Below are positions 17,242 through 26,332 of a stretch of DNA of 60,149 nt, piece after piece. The DNA is from Chloracidobacterium sp. UBA6041 (lineage in GTDB: Bacteria; Acidobacteriota; Blastocatellia; Pyrinomonadales; Pyrinomonadaceae). Location: NCBI GenBank assembly GCA_002427845.1, contig DIYZ01000268.1, positions 1 through 60,149 on the forward strand, in the 5' to 3' direction. The notes under the pieces are model-generated. The model did no database searches. It was given only the letters and a program-made list of their open reading frames with translations, and was not told the DNA's origin. The position numbers were made by a program, and so were the translations under genes. Position 1 is the stretch's first letter; each line of letters opens with the position of its first letter.

Positions 17242-18117
17242 TTAGGAAGCTTTGCGTCTCTTAACGACCTTTGGTTTGGCTGCCGGCTTCACCAGCGTAA
17301 GGGCCTTCTTCTTTGCCGCCGTGGTTGTGGCCTTAACCATTGGTTTGCGGCTTGACGCCTGCAAGCTCTTCTTCAACGCGCTCATAATATCAAGTCTGGG
17401 CAGTTCTTCAACCTCAAACTCGACAATTTTCTTGCCTTTGATCTTCGACTCAATCAGCTTCTTGAGCGCCTGATGATAATGATCCACGGTGTCAATCTCT
17501 GACATGGAAGTGACCATCTGCTCGACCAGAGTGGTTGCCAGTTTCAGTTCGTTTTTGTCGGGCTTCTTCGCGCCCTCGAGCTCGGGCACATCCTTGATGC
17601 TTCGGACCTCATGAGGATAGTGAAGCTTCTGTAACACTAAACCGTTTTCATGCGGAAACACAGCAACGAGATCCTCCCGGTCTCTGAGTACCACTTTGCC
17701 GATGCCGACTTTGCCGGTCTGCTTCATTACTTCACGCAACAATGCGTAAGGCTTTTCTGATACTGGTCCATCCGGTCCGGCATAATAAGGAGAATCGTAG
17801 AACGTGACCGGAATTTCCGAGCTATCGACGAAGCCAATGATGTCGACGGCCTTGGTAGTTTTTATTTTGACTTTGGCGATGTCTTCCGGCTCGACGATCG
17901 CGTAGCGGTCCGGCTCGTACTGATAGCCTTTAGTTATCTGGTCGTTGGCAACAACCTGGCCACATTTTTTGCAGCGTTTGTCGTAACCGATTGGGCCATA
18001 GTCGTCGCGGTGCAGTTGATTAAATTGAATCTTTTCAGCCGTCTCGATCGCGTTATAGATTCGAACAGGAATTGCTACCAACAGGAACCGTATGTGGCCT
18101 TTCCAGATGGATCTCAT
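17242..18117 (-). CDS. ku: Non-homologous end joining protein Ku
   Basis: 291 residues from ATG 18117, where the conserved MRSIWKGHIRFLLVAIPVR begins; GGAG lies nine bases upstream. The longer frame from 18204 adds a non-conserved stretch. The body matches bacterial Ku: KCGQVV, GYQYEPDRYAIVEPEDI, VDSSEIPVTFYDSPYYAGP and KLATTLVEQM. The C-terminus is a Lys/Ala-rich basic tail of about 35 residues, as often seen in bacterial Ku for DNA binding. Ku dimers thread onto DNA ends and recruit LigD. No ligD is in the window. Confidence 0.95.
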   Translation of the reverse strand: MRSIWKGHIRFLLVAIPVRIYNAIETAEKIQFNQLHRDDYGPIGYDKRCKKCGQVVANDQITKGYQYEPDRYAIVEPEDIAKVKIKTTKAVDIIGFVDSSEIPVTFYDSPYYAGPDGPVSEKPYALLREVMKQTGKVGIGKVVLRDREDLVAVFPHENGLVLQKLHYPHEVRSIKDVPELEGAKKPDKNELKLATTLVEQMVTSMSEIDTVDHYHQALKKLIESKIKGKKIVEFEVEELPRLDIMSALKKSLQASSRKPMVKATTTAAKKKALTLVKPAAKPKVVKRRKAS

Positions 18118-18319
18118 TGCGAATGTCTCCGGGGTGACGTCCGGCAAACTCCAGTTTGTCGAACTTGGGGGCGTGGAGCAGGTCCCGCCTCTAGACTGTT
18201 TCACCGCCTCTGGGCCAGTGACGGGGGGACGTATTATGCGGGCCAGACCGCGCCGAAGTAAAGAATTAAATTGACGTCCTCAAACCAACTGACCATCGGA
18301 CCATTCGCTCGATCGAGAC

Positions 18320-18685
18320 ATGCATTGGTATGAGGACAAGGCCTTGCGCGACACGGGACCGTTCATCAACGGTGTGAGTTACGGTGTGCACCGCGCTGTG
18401 AAAATCTATTACTCGCCGAGCGTCATCAATTGGCTGCTAAGGAAGAATCCCGATGAGGCGATTCCCGATGGAGCTATGATACTCTTTGGACCGTTCGAGG
18501 ACATCAAGATTGTTACCGATCCGATGAACAACTCTCTGGGCATCAAACCGAAACACGATCCTTATATCAAGAGCTCACGGATGTGCGGTAATCACACCAT
18601 CAACCTGCCATTAATGGACAACCCGACGCTGAATCCCGGCAAACCACACCTCGAGCAGTTGACCTATCTTGATCTAAGGGCTTAA
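18320..18685 (+). CDS. Small hypothetical protein, possibly a fragment of a P460-like cytochrome family protein
   Basis: 121 residues, divergent from ku. There is no signal peptide, no membrane segment and no ribosome binding site before ATG 18320; an in-frame stop lies at 18290. The text GVSYGVHRAVKIYYSPSVINWL followed by IPDGAMILFGPFEDI recalls the start of larger acidobacterial proteins related to cytochrome P460, in which IPDGAMI(V/I)KE is common. The downstream CxxCH expected in that family is absent. It may be a truncated remnant or a small stand-alone relative. The next gene starts three bases after its stop. Confidence 0.4.
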   Translation: MHWYEDKALRDTGPFINGVSYGVHRAVKIYYSPSVINWLLRKNPDEAIPDGAMILFGPFEDIKIVTDPMNNSLGIKPKHDPYIKSSRMCGNHTINLPLMDNPTLNPGKPHLEQLTYLDLRA

Positions 18686-18688
18686 AGC

Positions 18689-19972
18689 ATGCTTGCATCA
18701 TGGTGCCGAAACTTTCTAGAACACCGGCTAAGGCGACCTTATGTTCAGTTTATTTGCCTTCTTGTGCTGGCGGTTTATCTGGTGGTGTTCGTAGTGTCCT
18801 TCGCTACCAGCGCAAAAGGTCGCACCATATTTGGGCCTTACCTCGGTGCTGACTTCGGCGCATTTTATATCGCCGGCAAAATCTTCAACACGCATTCGCC
18901 CGATCAAATTTATGATGCGCGGCTCGAACACCAGCTTTATCAGGAGCAGTTTCCCGACGCGCCGCCTGACACCCAATTACCATACGTCAATGCGCCATTC
19001 TTCATTTTGCCCTTCACGCTGCTGTCGCGACTGCCATACTCCTGGGCCTACCTTTTCTGGGTAGCGTTGTCCTTTGCGCTTTACGTTGCCGGATTCACTT
19101 TGATCTGGAGAACACTTGACGGAATTCCCGGCGATGCGTGGTTCGTCTCGACGCTACTAGCGCTGTCCTTTATGCCTTTTTTGGTTGAGTGCCTGGCGGG
19201 AGGGCAAACATCTGCGATTGGGTTCTTCTGTCTGGCAGTAGCGATTAGCAGCGAGCGCCGCCGCCGTCAAATCATAAGCGGATTAGCGCTTTCGCTGTGC
19301 GCATATAAGCCCACCTTGCTTTTGCTGATACTGCCAATGCTCGTAATCACGCGACGCTACGCAACTCTGCTGGGTTTTGTTGCTGGCTGTGGACTTCTCG
19401 CTCTCATTTCGTTGCTGGCGGTTGGCTGGCGAGGCTGCGCTGGTTTCATCAACACTCTCCTGTACTTCACGAATGCCTCGACGAGCGCCGCGTCCGGCTT
19501 GCGGTCCTGGAAATATGTGGATGTTAATTCCTTTTTCAGGCTCCTTCTGGGCCACCATTCATATCTCAGATGGACAATGACCGCGGCGGCATTTCTTTTT
19601 GGTCTACCGTTTCTTTTGAGAATTTGGTGGCAGGGTGATCGAGAAAAGCGCGATGAGCAGAGCCTTGTTTGGGCTCTAACGATAACTGGGTTGCTGGTCT
19701 TAAATTTATACGTGGGGATTTACGACAGTACGTTGGTTGTGCTTAGCGTACTGCTTACAACTGATGTTTTCTATCGACAAGCAGACAATAATCAATCGTC
19801 CTTGCCCGCGTCATACAAGTTCATTTTGCTGCTACTCTACCTCGTACCCTGGATAACTCAGCCTGTTGCCCGCCTAACTGGACTTCAGTTGTTCACTCTG
19901 GTGCTCGCGCTATTTGGAAGTTATCAAATCATTCAATTCCAGCGACTGGTAAGGGGCAGAACGCCAGCCTGA
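18689..19972 (+). CDS. Polytopic membrane protein, GT87/DUF2029-like glycosyltransferase
   Basis: 427 residues with about ten hydrophobic segments. The large first extracytoplasmic loop contains GPYLGADFGAFYIAGKIF then YVNAPFFILPFTLLSRLP, typical of polyprenyl-phosphate-dependent mannosyltransferase-like proteins (GT87), with acidic residues in that loop as candidate catalytic positions. ECLAGGQTSAIGFF in the middle is also typical. The sugar donor is probably a lipid-linked monosaccharide and the acceptor is unknown. Confidence 0.75.
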   Translation: MLASWCRNFLEHRLRRPYVQFICLLVLAVYLVVFVVSFATSAKGRTIFGPYLGADFGAFYIAGKIFNTHSPDQIYDARLEHQLYQEQFPDAPPDTQLPYVNAPFFILPFTLLSRLPYSWAYLFWVALSFALYVAGFTLIWRTLDGIPGDAWFVSTLLALSFMPFLVECLAGGQTSAIGFFCLAVAISSERRRRQIISGLALSLCAYKPTLLLLILPMLVITRRYATLLGFVAGCGLLALISLLAVGWRGCAGFINTLLYFTNASTSAASGLRSWKYVDVNSFFRLLLGHHSYLRWTMTAAAFLFGLPFLLRIWWQGDREKRDEQSLVWALTITGLLVLNLYVGIYDSTLVVLSVLLTTDVFYRQADNNQSSLPASYKFILLLLYLVPWITQPVARLTGLQLFTLVLALFGSYQIIQFQRLVRGRTPA

Positions 19973-20113
19973 ACTTCGAATATGATGCTGGCGAGTGGCA
20001 GCCACGGCCGGGATGGCAATTAGACGTCACCCTTGCCGTGTGGAAGGCCGTCACGAATATTCATTGAGGACGCCAGACGACAATCTGGGTAGCCAAAGGC
20101 CTGCCGGGCCCAT

Positions 20114-21418
20114 TCATACCGCATGCAACAGCGCGTTGCGCATTGCCTGGGCCGACTGCCAGCGCTCGGAAGGGTCCTTGACGAGCGCGCGATCGATGAT
20201 TTCGCAGACCGCCTGGGGAAGATGCGGCGCGCGCTCACGCAGTGGAATAGTTGGCTGCTCGAATATCGCTTTGATAGTTTCGGGCATGCTCGTTTGTCTG
20301 CCGATATTTAGTGCGAGCTTGCCGGTGAATAAACTGTAAGCGGTCATGCCCAGCGCGTAGATATCTGACTGGGGTTTGACGTCGCGAAAGTTCTTGAGTT
20401 GTTCAGGTGGCATGTACGCCAGCGTACCGGCCATCTCGCCGGCGACTGTCACTCCGCTCATTCCTGATTGAGTGAAGCTCTTGGCTAGTCCAAAGTCGGT
20501 TATCTTCGCGGACAGGTTTGGCCCCGTGCCTCTTATTAGAATATTTTGATCTTTGATGTCGCGATGAATGTAGCCTTGCGCGTGGGCGTATGAGAGTGCT
20601 TCGAGGGACTGCAAAATAATGGTCAGCGTTTCCCGCTGCGGCAACCATCCGCCGCGCGCATCCGCGAGTTTCGCCGCGTCTGCGCCATCGACAAATTCGG
20701 TCACCAGATAGACTACGCCGTTGTGCACGCCGCGATCGATAAACTCAACGATGTGGGGGTGCTTAAGCGCAGCCGCGACGTCCATCTCGCGCATGAAGCG
20801 ACGCATGGCTTTGTCAGTCACGGCAAACTCGGGCAATAGTGTCTTAATGGCAACCGGGGCGCCGGTCTGTTGGTTGCGAGCGAGCATCACGCAGCCCATG
20901 CCGCCCTGACCAAGTATTCTGACCATGTCGTAGCCGGGGATGGGCTGTGGCGCAGTCTTCATTTCCTGGCGACAATCCTCGCAAAGAAAAGTTAAATGCT
21001 CTTCGGAAGAAGTGGCCTGGGCCTGTTCGCGGCGGCCGCAGTTCAAACACTCGACAGTTACGACCGTCGGCCTCGTGGCAGGTTGATCGCTCGTTACGCC
21101 GGCGATGGCTTCAATCGTGCCCGTGCTTACTTCGACCCGCAGCACGCTTTCACCGCCCTGAATCTGATCGCCATTATTGAGAAATGCCTCGGTGACTTTT
21201 TGGCCGTTCACAAAAGTTCCATTGGTGGAACCGAGGTCGCGCAGGAAACAGTGGGGCGGATTAATTTCCAGCAGGCAATGATGACGGGAAAAGAATTTGT
21301 CTTCGGGCAGGTAGAGGTGAGCATCTTTGGTCCTGCCAATTAAGAATGTGTCGGATTGTGTGAAGGTGAAAACGCGGCCTTTGTAGGGGCCGGCCAATAC
21401 TCTTAAGTCAATTTGCAT
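20114..21418 (-). CDS. FHA-domain Ser/Thr protein kinase
   Basis: 434 residues. Residues about 10-95 are an FHA phosphothreonine-binding domain (FLIGRTKDAHLYLP, FFSRHHCLLEI, LRDLGSTNGTFVNG). A zinc-ribbon-like linker (CLNCGRR and CEDCRQ) follows. The kinase domain (about 160-430) has a Gly loop GQGGMGCVML, Lys in VAIKTL, catalytic HRDIKDQNILI, DFGLAK and MPPEQL in place of APE. It has no transmembrane segment, so it is cytosolic. It is the last of three minus-strand genes that include a second kinase. Confidence 0.93.
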   Translation of the reverse strand: MQIDLRVLAGPYKGRVFTFTQSDTFLIGRTKDAHLYLPEDKFFSRHHCLLEINPPHCFLRDLGSTNGTFVNGQKVTEAFLNNGDQIQGGESVLRVEVSTGTIEAIAGVTSDQPATRPTVVTVECLNCGRREQAQATSSEEHLTFLCEDCRQEMKTAPQPIPGYDMVRILGQGGMGCVMLARNQQTGAPVAIKTLLPEFAVTDKAMRRFMREMDVAAALKHPHIVEFIDRGVHNGVVYLVTEFVDGADAAKLADARGGWLPQRETLTIILQSLEALSYAHAQGYIHRDIKDQNILIRGTGPNLSAKITDFGLAKSFTQSGMSGVTVAGEMAGTLAYMPPEQLKNFRDVKPQSDIYALGMTAYSLFTGKLALNIGRQTSMPETIKAIFEQPTIPLRERAPHLPQAVCEIIDRALVKDPSERWQSAQAMRNALLHAV

Positions 21419-21476
21419 CTTGCAAAACGAAAGGCGAAGGTCGGGCAGCTATTAACCGGGGCGATTTGCCACCGGG

Positions 21477-22496
21477 CTAGCGTTTTATCTCGAGGTCGTC
21501 AAAAGCTACTTCCGGCGTGTCGCTGGTGTATAGCCCGGCGACGCCGCCCTTGAAGTTTTCGTTGTCTGTGATCCGATCCACATACTGACCATTGATGTAG
21601 AAGGAAAGTTCCGCACCTTTGGCGCGCACTTCAAGCTGGTTGGGGTTAATGCCGGATCGGATTACGCTTGATTTGGTCCAGGGCACGACCGTCGATTGCG
21701 CACCGGCTTTGTGTTTGATGACTTCATATTGCGGTTCCGTGCCGTTATAGATTAGCAAAGCATAATCTTCCAACTCGCCATCCTTGGATTTCTCACCATG
21801 TACGATGAGGCCATAACCCGAAGCCGGCGCGGCGCCGTCAACACTGCGCGCTGTCACCTTGACCGTGGCGTTTCCCGTATTGTAGTCGTTCGAGGGCGCA
21901 TACATGACGAGGTAGGTCTTGTCTTTCGAGCGCATATGATATTCACTATCGGCATACCAGATATCGCCGTACGGATAATTGCCCGCGCCCCATTTTGTTT
22001 CCGAGAAATCATCTGTAAACGAAGACGGAAGATTCACGTCGGCATTAACGTTTGAAGTGTTTGCGTTTGCGTTGCGGTTGGAATTTCGGGAATTAGAATT
22101 TGCAACGTTGACATTACGATTCGAGTTTCCATTTGAATTCGAGCGCATGCTGCTAAGCGTCAGGATCATGATCACCAGACCAATGCCGATAACGCCGATG
22201 ACCGCAGCGCCTCCCAGCACCCACCACATGGCGCCGGATTTCTTTCGTGGCGCTCCCGCAGCCGGCGCCGGAGACCATTGTTGCCGTGCGGCGGACGCGA
22301 CCTGATTCACCGACGGAGTTGGCTGACGATGAACCTCGGCGGGCGGCGAAATGGTATCGCGCGGGTCGATGTAACGAATGGTCGCGTTCGGATCGAGAGC
22401 AGGCGCGGCTTCCGCAACGAGTGGCGTGCCGTCTTCCAGGCAGAAACTGAGCGACGGGTCCGTGTAGGTGCGGTTACAACTGGGACAGGTTTTCAT
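21477..22496 (-). CDS. Membrane protein with N-terminal zinc ribbon, Asn-rich linker and lectin-like domain
   Basis: 339 residues. It starts with a zinc ribbon (CPSCNRTYTDPSLSFC). One membrane helix (MWWVLGGAAVIGVIGIGLVI, near 90-112) is followed by a linker made almost only of Asn, Ser, Arg and Ala (about 118-150). The C-terminal domain (about 155-337) resembles DUF1080/LamG-type beta sandwiches: FTDDFSETKWGAGNYPYGD, then YGLIVHG and GVAGLYTSD. It lies between two kinase genes, so it may be a substrate or sensor of the kinases; that is inference. Confidence 0.75.
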   Translation of the reverse strand: MKTCPSCNRTYTDPSLSFCLEDGTPLVAEAAPALDPNATIRYIDPRDTISPPAEVHRQPTPSVNQVASAARQQWSPAPAAGAPRKKSGAMWWVLGGAAVIGVIGIGLVIMILTLSSMRSNSNGNSNRNVNVANSNSRNSNRNANANTSNVNADVNLPSSFTDDFSETKWGAGNYPYGDIWYADSEYHMRSKDKTYLVMYAPSNDYNTGNATVKVTARSVDGAAPASGYGLIVHGEKSKDGELEDYALLIYNGTEPQYEVIKHKAGAQSTVVPWTKSSVIRSGINPNQLEVRAKGAELSFYINGQYVDRITDNENFKGGVAGLYTSDTPEVAFDDLEIKR

Positions 22497-22658
22497 CGTT
22501 GTTCACTATGCGTCGAGACGTCTCTAGCGTATCCGATCGGCGACCTGAAGGTCGAACACTAAATAACCCTTGCGGATTGGTAAACCCGGTGCGCCGAATA
22601 CAGCGAACCAGGCGTTAACGTTTACTTCGCGACCATTATATGGAAAGCGAGGTGAGGC

Positions 22659-24299
22659 TCAAGGGCTAATGGGCTTGCCGCAGCGGCCGCAGAACTTCGT
22701 GCCGACCGCATAACTGCTGCCGCACAACTTGCACACGACTTCGACTGGTCGCGGCTGACGCCAATCGAGCGACTGCGCCCCAATGGGAATTCCGCACTTT
22801 CCACAGAATCTCAGCGATGACGGATACTCCTGCTTACAACGCGGGCAGGTTACTGTTGATAACGAAGGCGGCACTGACGCACTACTGCTCGCGGTCCTTA
22901 CCGGAGTTTCTCCGACAAGTTGAAAGGTCCTATTGCCGCACCGCCCGCAAAACCTTACGCCTTCCGCGAAGCGCGATTCGCATCTTGTGCACGCGACCAC
23001 ACGCGGACCAAGCAGCGCCGCGCCGGTTTTGCTATCAAGACTACCGCCACGCGAAGGCGATAGATGCTCGCTCGCGGGTCCGCTCTTAAACTGCGCCTGA
23101 ATGATCTGCTCGTTGCCGTCGGGCCGGATTTCAATCACGCGCTCATCATCACTTTCACCGCTTCGGGCCACCCGCAGCAAGTGCTGACCCGGCGGTATGG
23201 AGTTGAGAATCACGCGGCCTGATCGTCCGATGCTGCCATGTCGTTCGTCGTCGACATAAACTTCCGATCCCGGCGGGGCCATCACTACCAGGCGGGAATC
23301 GCTATGAGTTTGCGTGGCGGAGCGCTTTCCTCCTGCGGCTTCCAGCTCTTCAAACCAATCACTGGCGCTCTGGGGTCTCGCAGACGGATCTCGCTCAAGC
23401 GCATGGAGAATCGCCCGGTCGACTTCCGCGGGAATGTCGGACCGCAAACTGAGCAGCGAAGGAGCCGACTGCATTAACTTTTGCGCAACGAGTTGCGTAA
23501 TGTCGCCGATGAACGGCGCGCGACCGCCGAGCATGTGATAAGCGACAGCGCCCAACGCATAAATATCCGCGCGCGCATCCAGTTGCACTCCGGTTTGCAT
23601 TTGCTCCGGCGCCATATACTCCGGCGTCCCGATAATGCCGCGCGACTCTGGCCCGCTCGTGGAAGTTGTCTCCGAACGGTCTGCATTTACTATCTTCGCC
23701 AGGCCGAAATCGCCAACCTTAACGAAGCCATCACCCATTGTGTTGCCGGGCTTTTTCCGTTTCTGCGTGATGAAGATGTTCGCTGGCTTCAGATCGCGGT
23801 GAAGTATGCCTTCATCGTGGGCTGCCTCAACGCCGGCGACTACCTGGCCCAACATGATGATCGTCCGCTGAATATCCAGCGTTCCCTCGCGGCGCAGTAG
23901 CTGGTACAGGCTTTCACCATCGACGTATTCCATGACCAGAAAGAACACGCCCTCCGGACTCTTGCCAAAATCCGTGACATCAACGACGTTTGGATGACGA
24001 ATAGAAGCAGCCGCGCGAGCTTCGCGCTCAAACCTGGCAATCGCCTCTCCTTCCTGCATTACCTCGTCGCTCAGAATGTCGGGACGAACGGTCTTTATCG
24101 CCACGTGGCGGGTAACAAGGTTTTGATCACGCGCGAGATAGACCTGGCCCATGGCGCCGCGGCCGAGTCGCTTCTGTAGAAGATAGCGTGAGGAAAGAAG
24201 AGTCGAGCCCGGCAAAGTGTGTTTAGTGTTTGCCTGGTCTTGTGGGCAGACCACCACGTCGTCGTCATAACAACTTTCACAACGTGGGCACTCGCGCAT
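22659..24299 (-). CDS. Ser/Thr protein kinase with PEGA-like domain and C-terminal zinc ribbons
   Basis: 546 residues. An N-terminal zinc ribbon (CPRCESCYDDDVVVC) precedes a kinase domain (about 38-300) with GRGAMGQVYLA, VAIKTV, HRDLKPANIFI, DFGLAK and YMAPEQM. Next is a PEGA-like segment (VVMAPPGSEVYVDDERHG) and then three zinc ribbons of the form CxxC...FCGRCG near the C-terminus. It has no obvious membrane helix. The triple-ribbon tail is unusual; such ribbons usually mediate protein contact. Confidence 0.93.
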   Translation of the reverse strand: MRECPRCESCYDDDVVVCPQDQANTKHTLPGSTLLSSRYLLQKRLGRGAMGQVYLARDQNLVTRHVAIKTVRPDILSDEVMQEGEAIARFEREARAAASIRHPNVVDVTDFGKSPEGVFFLVMEYVDGESLYQLLRREGTLDIQRTIIMLGQVVAGVEAAHDEGILHRDLKPANIFITQKRKKPGNTMGDGFVKVGDFGLAKIVNADRSETTSTSGPESRGIIGTPEYMAPEQMQTGVQLDARADIYALGAVAYHMLGGRAPFIGDITQLVAQKLMQSAPSLLSLRSDIPAEVDRAILHALERDPSARPQSASDWFEELEAAGGKRSATQTHSDSRLVVMAPPGSEVYVDDERHGSIGRSGRVILNSIPPGQHLLRVARSGESDDERVIEIRPDGNEQIIQAQFKSGPASEHLSPSRGGSLDSKTGAALLGPRVVACTRCESRFAEGVRFCGRCGNRTFQLVGETPVRTASSSASVPPSLSTVTCPRCKQEYPSSLRFCGKCGIPIGAQSLDWRQPRPVEVVCKLCGSSYAVGTKFCGRCGKPISP

Positions 24300-24385
24300 A
24301 GTAAGACTATCGACGCTTTTTGCAGACTCTAATCAGCCACCCGATTAGCGGCGAACGTTAATTAAGCGTGTTGAGGCAGCATTAT

Positions 24386-24817
24386 CTAAACGGTTTTCAA
24401 CTCGGACGTACAACCTGAACATCGCGTCGCCTCAATCGGTATTGAAGAGAGACAATAGGGACAGTTTTTCGTTAGTTCCTCGGTTTCCTGGCGCTTGTTT
24501 CTGTTAACGGCTTTCACGATTAGAAAGATCACGAAGGCGATGATCACGAAACTCACGATGTCGTTAAGAAACGTACCATACGCGATTACCGGAAGTCCCC
24601 TTAGTTGGGCTTCAGCCAACGATACCGGGTGTTTGCCCGAGAGATCGATAAACAGGTTTGCAAAATCGACGTTGCCGAGGAGTAAACCGATGGGGGGCAT
24701 GATGATGCCTCCAACCAACGAAGTGACAATCTTGCCAAACGCGGCGCCAATTATGACCGCAATCGCCAGGTCAATCACATTACCGCGGACAATGAAATCT
24801 CGAAACTCTTTCAGCAT
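24386..24817 (-). CDS. mscL: Large-conductance mechanosensitive channel with C-terminal zinc ribbon
   Basis: 143 residues. The N-terminus MLKEFRDFIVRGNVIDLAIA and first helix (VIIGAAFGKIVTSLVGGII) are canonical MscL. The second helix is FLNDIVSFVIIAFVIFLIVKAVN. Instead of the usual charged C-terminal helix, the protein ends with a zinc ribbon (CPYCLSSIPIEATRCSGC). The channel opens under membrane tension to release osmolytes. A purine-rich GGATAA-type site precedes the start. The gene is upstream of and co-oriented with the kinase cluster, 86 bases from it. Confidence 0.95.
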   Translation of the reverse strand: MLKEFRDFIVRGNVIDLAIAVIIGAAFGKIVTSLVGGIIMPPIGLLLGNVDFANLFIDLSGKHPVSLAEAQLRGLPVIAYGTFLNDIVSFVIIAFVIFLIVKAVNRNKRQETEELTKNCPYCLSSIPIEATRCSGCTSELKTV

Positions 24818-25041
24818 CTTGATTTATCCTTTCATCGAAAGAGCGAACGTAGTGCTTCGTTTCACAGTAGTCTCGCGGTTTGAATTCTCTTCGCCTCTTC
24901 GGCGCGCCCCGGCGACTTTGAGGTAATGCAATTTCAGCGATATTCACCGGCGAGACGCAACGACCGCATTGCGCCGAGAGATTGAATTTACGGACTAACC
25001 GGCTAGTAAATTGACCAATCGTCGTCCAACTATTTTGAACT

Positions 25042-25770
25042 TCATTGGCAAGGCTTTGCCAGCTTGTAGCCTGCTTTTTCAGCCTCGTCCTTGTCCTTAA
25101 AGCCTATGCGGTTCGCCTCTTTTATTTCCTTTGCCGGAACGCAACCGGCAGAGTAATAAACCCTGGCTTGCTTATCCGCGACGATCTCGGTTGAAGTGGA
25201 CGATTCCGCTTCTGCCGGCGAGTCCTGTTCTTCTTTAGCCTCCCGGCGGGCCGTCAGAGTTTGCTCGGCTGTTTCGTCGATGATGTGAAACCCGGGACCT
25301 TCGGCCACGATGTTAACCGTCATTTGAAAATCAGCACAGTGAAGTTGCTGTCCGCGCGACTTCCAGGAGGTCCAGGCATCGGGTAACCGCAGTGATTGGG
25401 AAATGCCTTTTACAAAATCGGGCACAGTTTGCCATTTGAACGAGCTGTCGTAGCCTAACCAAAGAGAAGTCAGCCGCCCGTCGAGAAAGTCGAGCGAGAT
25501 GGTTCTCACGCCGGCAAGCGAAGACTTATTGATGCGCGAATCGAAGTCAGGATTAATGCTGGTCTTCGACAATCCAAACTCGTTCGGATGTTCAAAAATA
25601 ACCTGCGGCACTCGCGCTTTTACCTGGTCGTTAGTCATTCCCAGGTGAAATCCAAACAACTCGGGAGCGTTGGGAAGTTCCGAGAGCTTCAAGACACATT
25701 TATTCTCTTGCCCGGGGACGCTCACAGCGCACAGAAGAATGAGTAAGGGGGCTAGTGTTTTAACCCTCAT
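25042..25770 (-). CDS. Secreted hypothetical protein with Ada-like C-terminal domain
   Basis: 242 residues from the ATG before a clear signal peptide (VKTLAPLLILLCAVSVPG); the longer frame to 25875 only reads through an intergenic inverted repeat. The middle carries FGFHLGMTNDQVKARVP, a pattern common in secreted acidobacterial proteins of unknown role. The C-terminal segment VYYSAGCVPAKEIKEANRI plus FKDKDEAEKAGYKLAKPC resembles the small cysteine-containing Ada-type metal-binding module often appended to nucleases. The function is unknown. Confidence 0.65.
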   Translation of the reverse strand: MRVKTLAPLLILLCAVSVPGQENKCVLKLSELPNAPELFGFHLGMTNDQVKARVPQVIFEHPNEFGLSKTSINPDFDSRINKSSLAGVRTISLDFLDGRLTSLWLGYDSSFKWQTVPDFVKGISQSLRLPDAWTSWKSRGQQLHCADFQMTVNIVAEGPGFHIIDETAEQTLTARREAKEEQDSPAEAESSTSTEIVADKQARVYYSAGCVPAKEIKEANRIGFKDKDEAEKAGYKLAKPCQ

Positions 25771-25802
25771 TGAGTTTGATAGACCACCCAACACAGATTT
25801 TC

Positions 25803-25899
25803 GATTTATGATTTTCCAATTCTCATTTATCACTTTCAAGACCGCGCCACGGTGCGCAAAGGATTTATATGGCAAATGAGAATTGGAAAATGATAAATC
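25803..25899. repeat. Inverted repeat, AT-rich words
   Basis: ATTTTCCAATTCTCATTT at 25811-25828 is the reverse complement of AAATGAGAATTGGAAAAT at 25874-25891; a few further bases pair outside this. The spacer is about 45 bases. It lies between two minus-strand genes. Confidence 0.75.
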
Positions 25900-25942
25900 T
25901 ACCCTCGTCGATCAACAGAGATCCATCTTCTCTCTCCGGTCG

Positions 25943-26332
25943 TCACTTAATTAGCGCTCTAATCAGTCTCTCCAACTCATCAGGCTCGAATGGAGTGGAC
26001 ACATACTCGTTGCACCCGGCAGCGAGAGCGTCGGCGCGAAACTGGTCCGCGCCGTAAGCAGATACGGCAACAATCGGCACTCTTTCAAAGTCTCCGAGTT
26101 CGCGAATCTTTCGCGTGGCGGAAAGACCATCCAGTTCGGGCATTTCAACGTCCATGATTATCAAGTCCGGACGGCTGCTCGCGGCTTTGCTAATCGCCTG
26201 ATTGCCGTTTTCAGCCTCCACAACGCGGAAACCTTTTTTCTCGAGCCAGGTTCTTAAGAGCAGGCGGGTGTCGTCAAAGTCATCAACGATGAGAATCGTA
26301 GTTCGGGGCTCGTTTGGGGTTGCTATATCCAC
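25943..26332 (-). CDS. Stand-alone response regulator receiver domain lacking the conserved lysine
   Basis: 129 residues, receiver only. The acidic pair is in IVDDFDD, the phospho-Asp in IIMDVEMPELDG and the Ser position in VAVSAYG. At the site of the usual KPF lysine it reads YVSTPFEPDEL, a Thr. Loss of this Lys normally weakens the phosphorylation-driven switch, so the protein may work in an altered or constitutive way. No neighbouring kinase gene is present. Confidence 0.9.
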   Translation of the reverse strand: MDIATPNEPRTTILIVDDFDDTRLLLRTWLEKKGFRVVEAENGNQAISKAASSRPDLIIMDVEMPELDGLSATRKIRELGDFERVPIVAVSAYGADQFRADALAAGCNEYVSTPFEPDELERLIRALIK

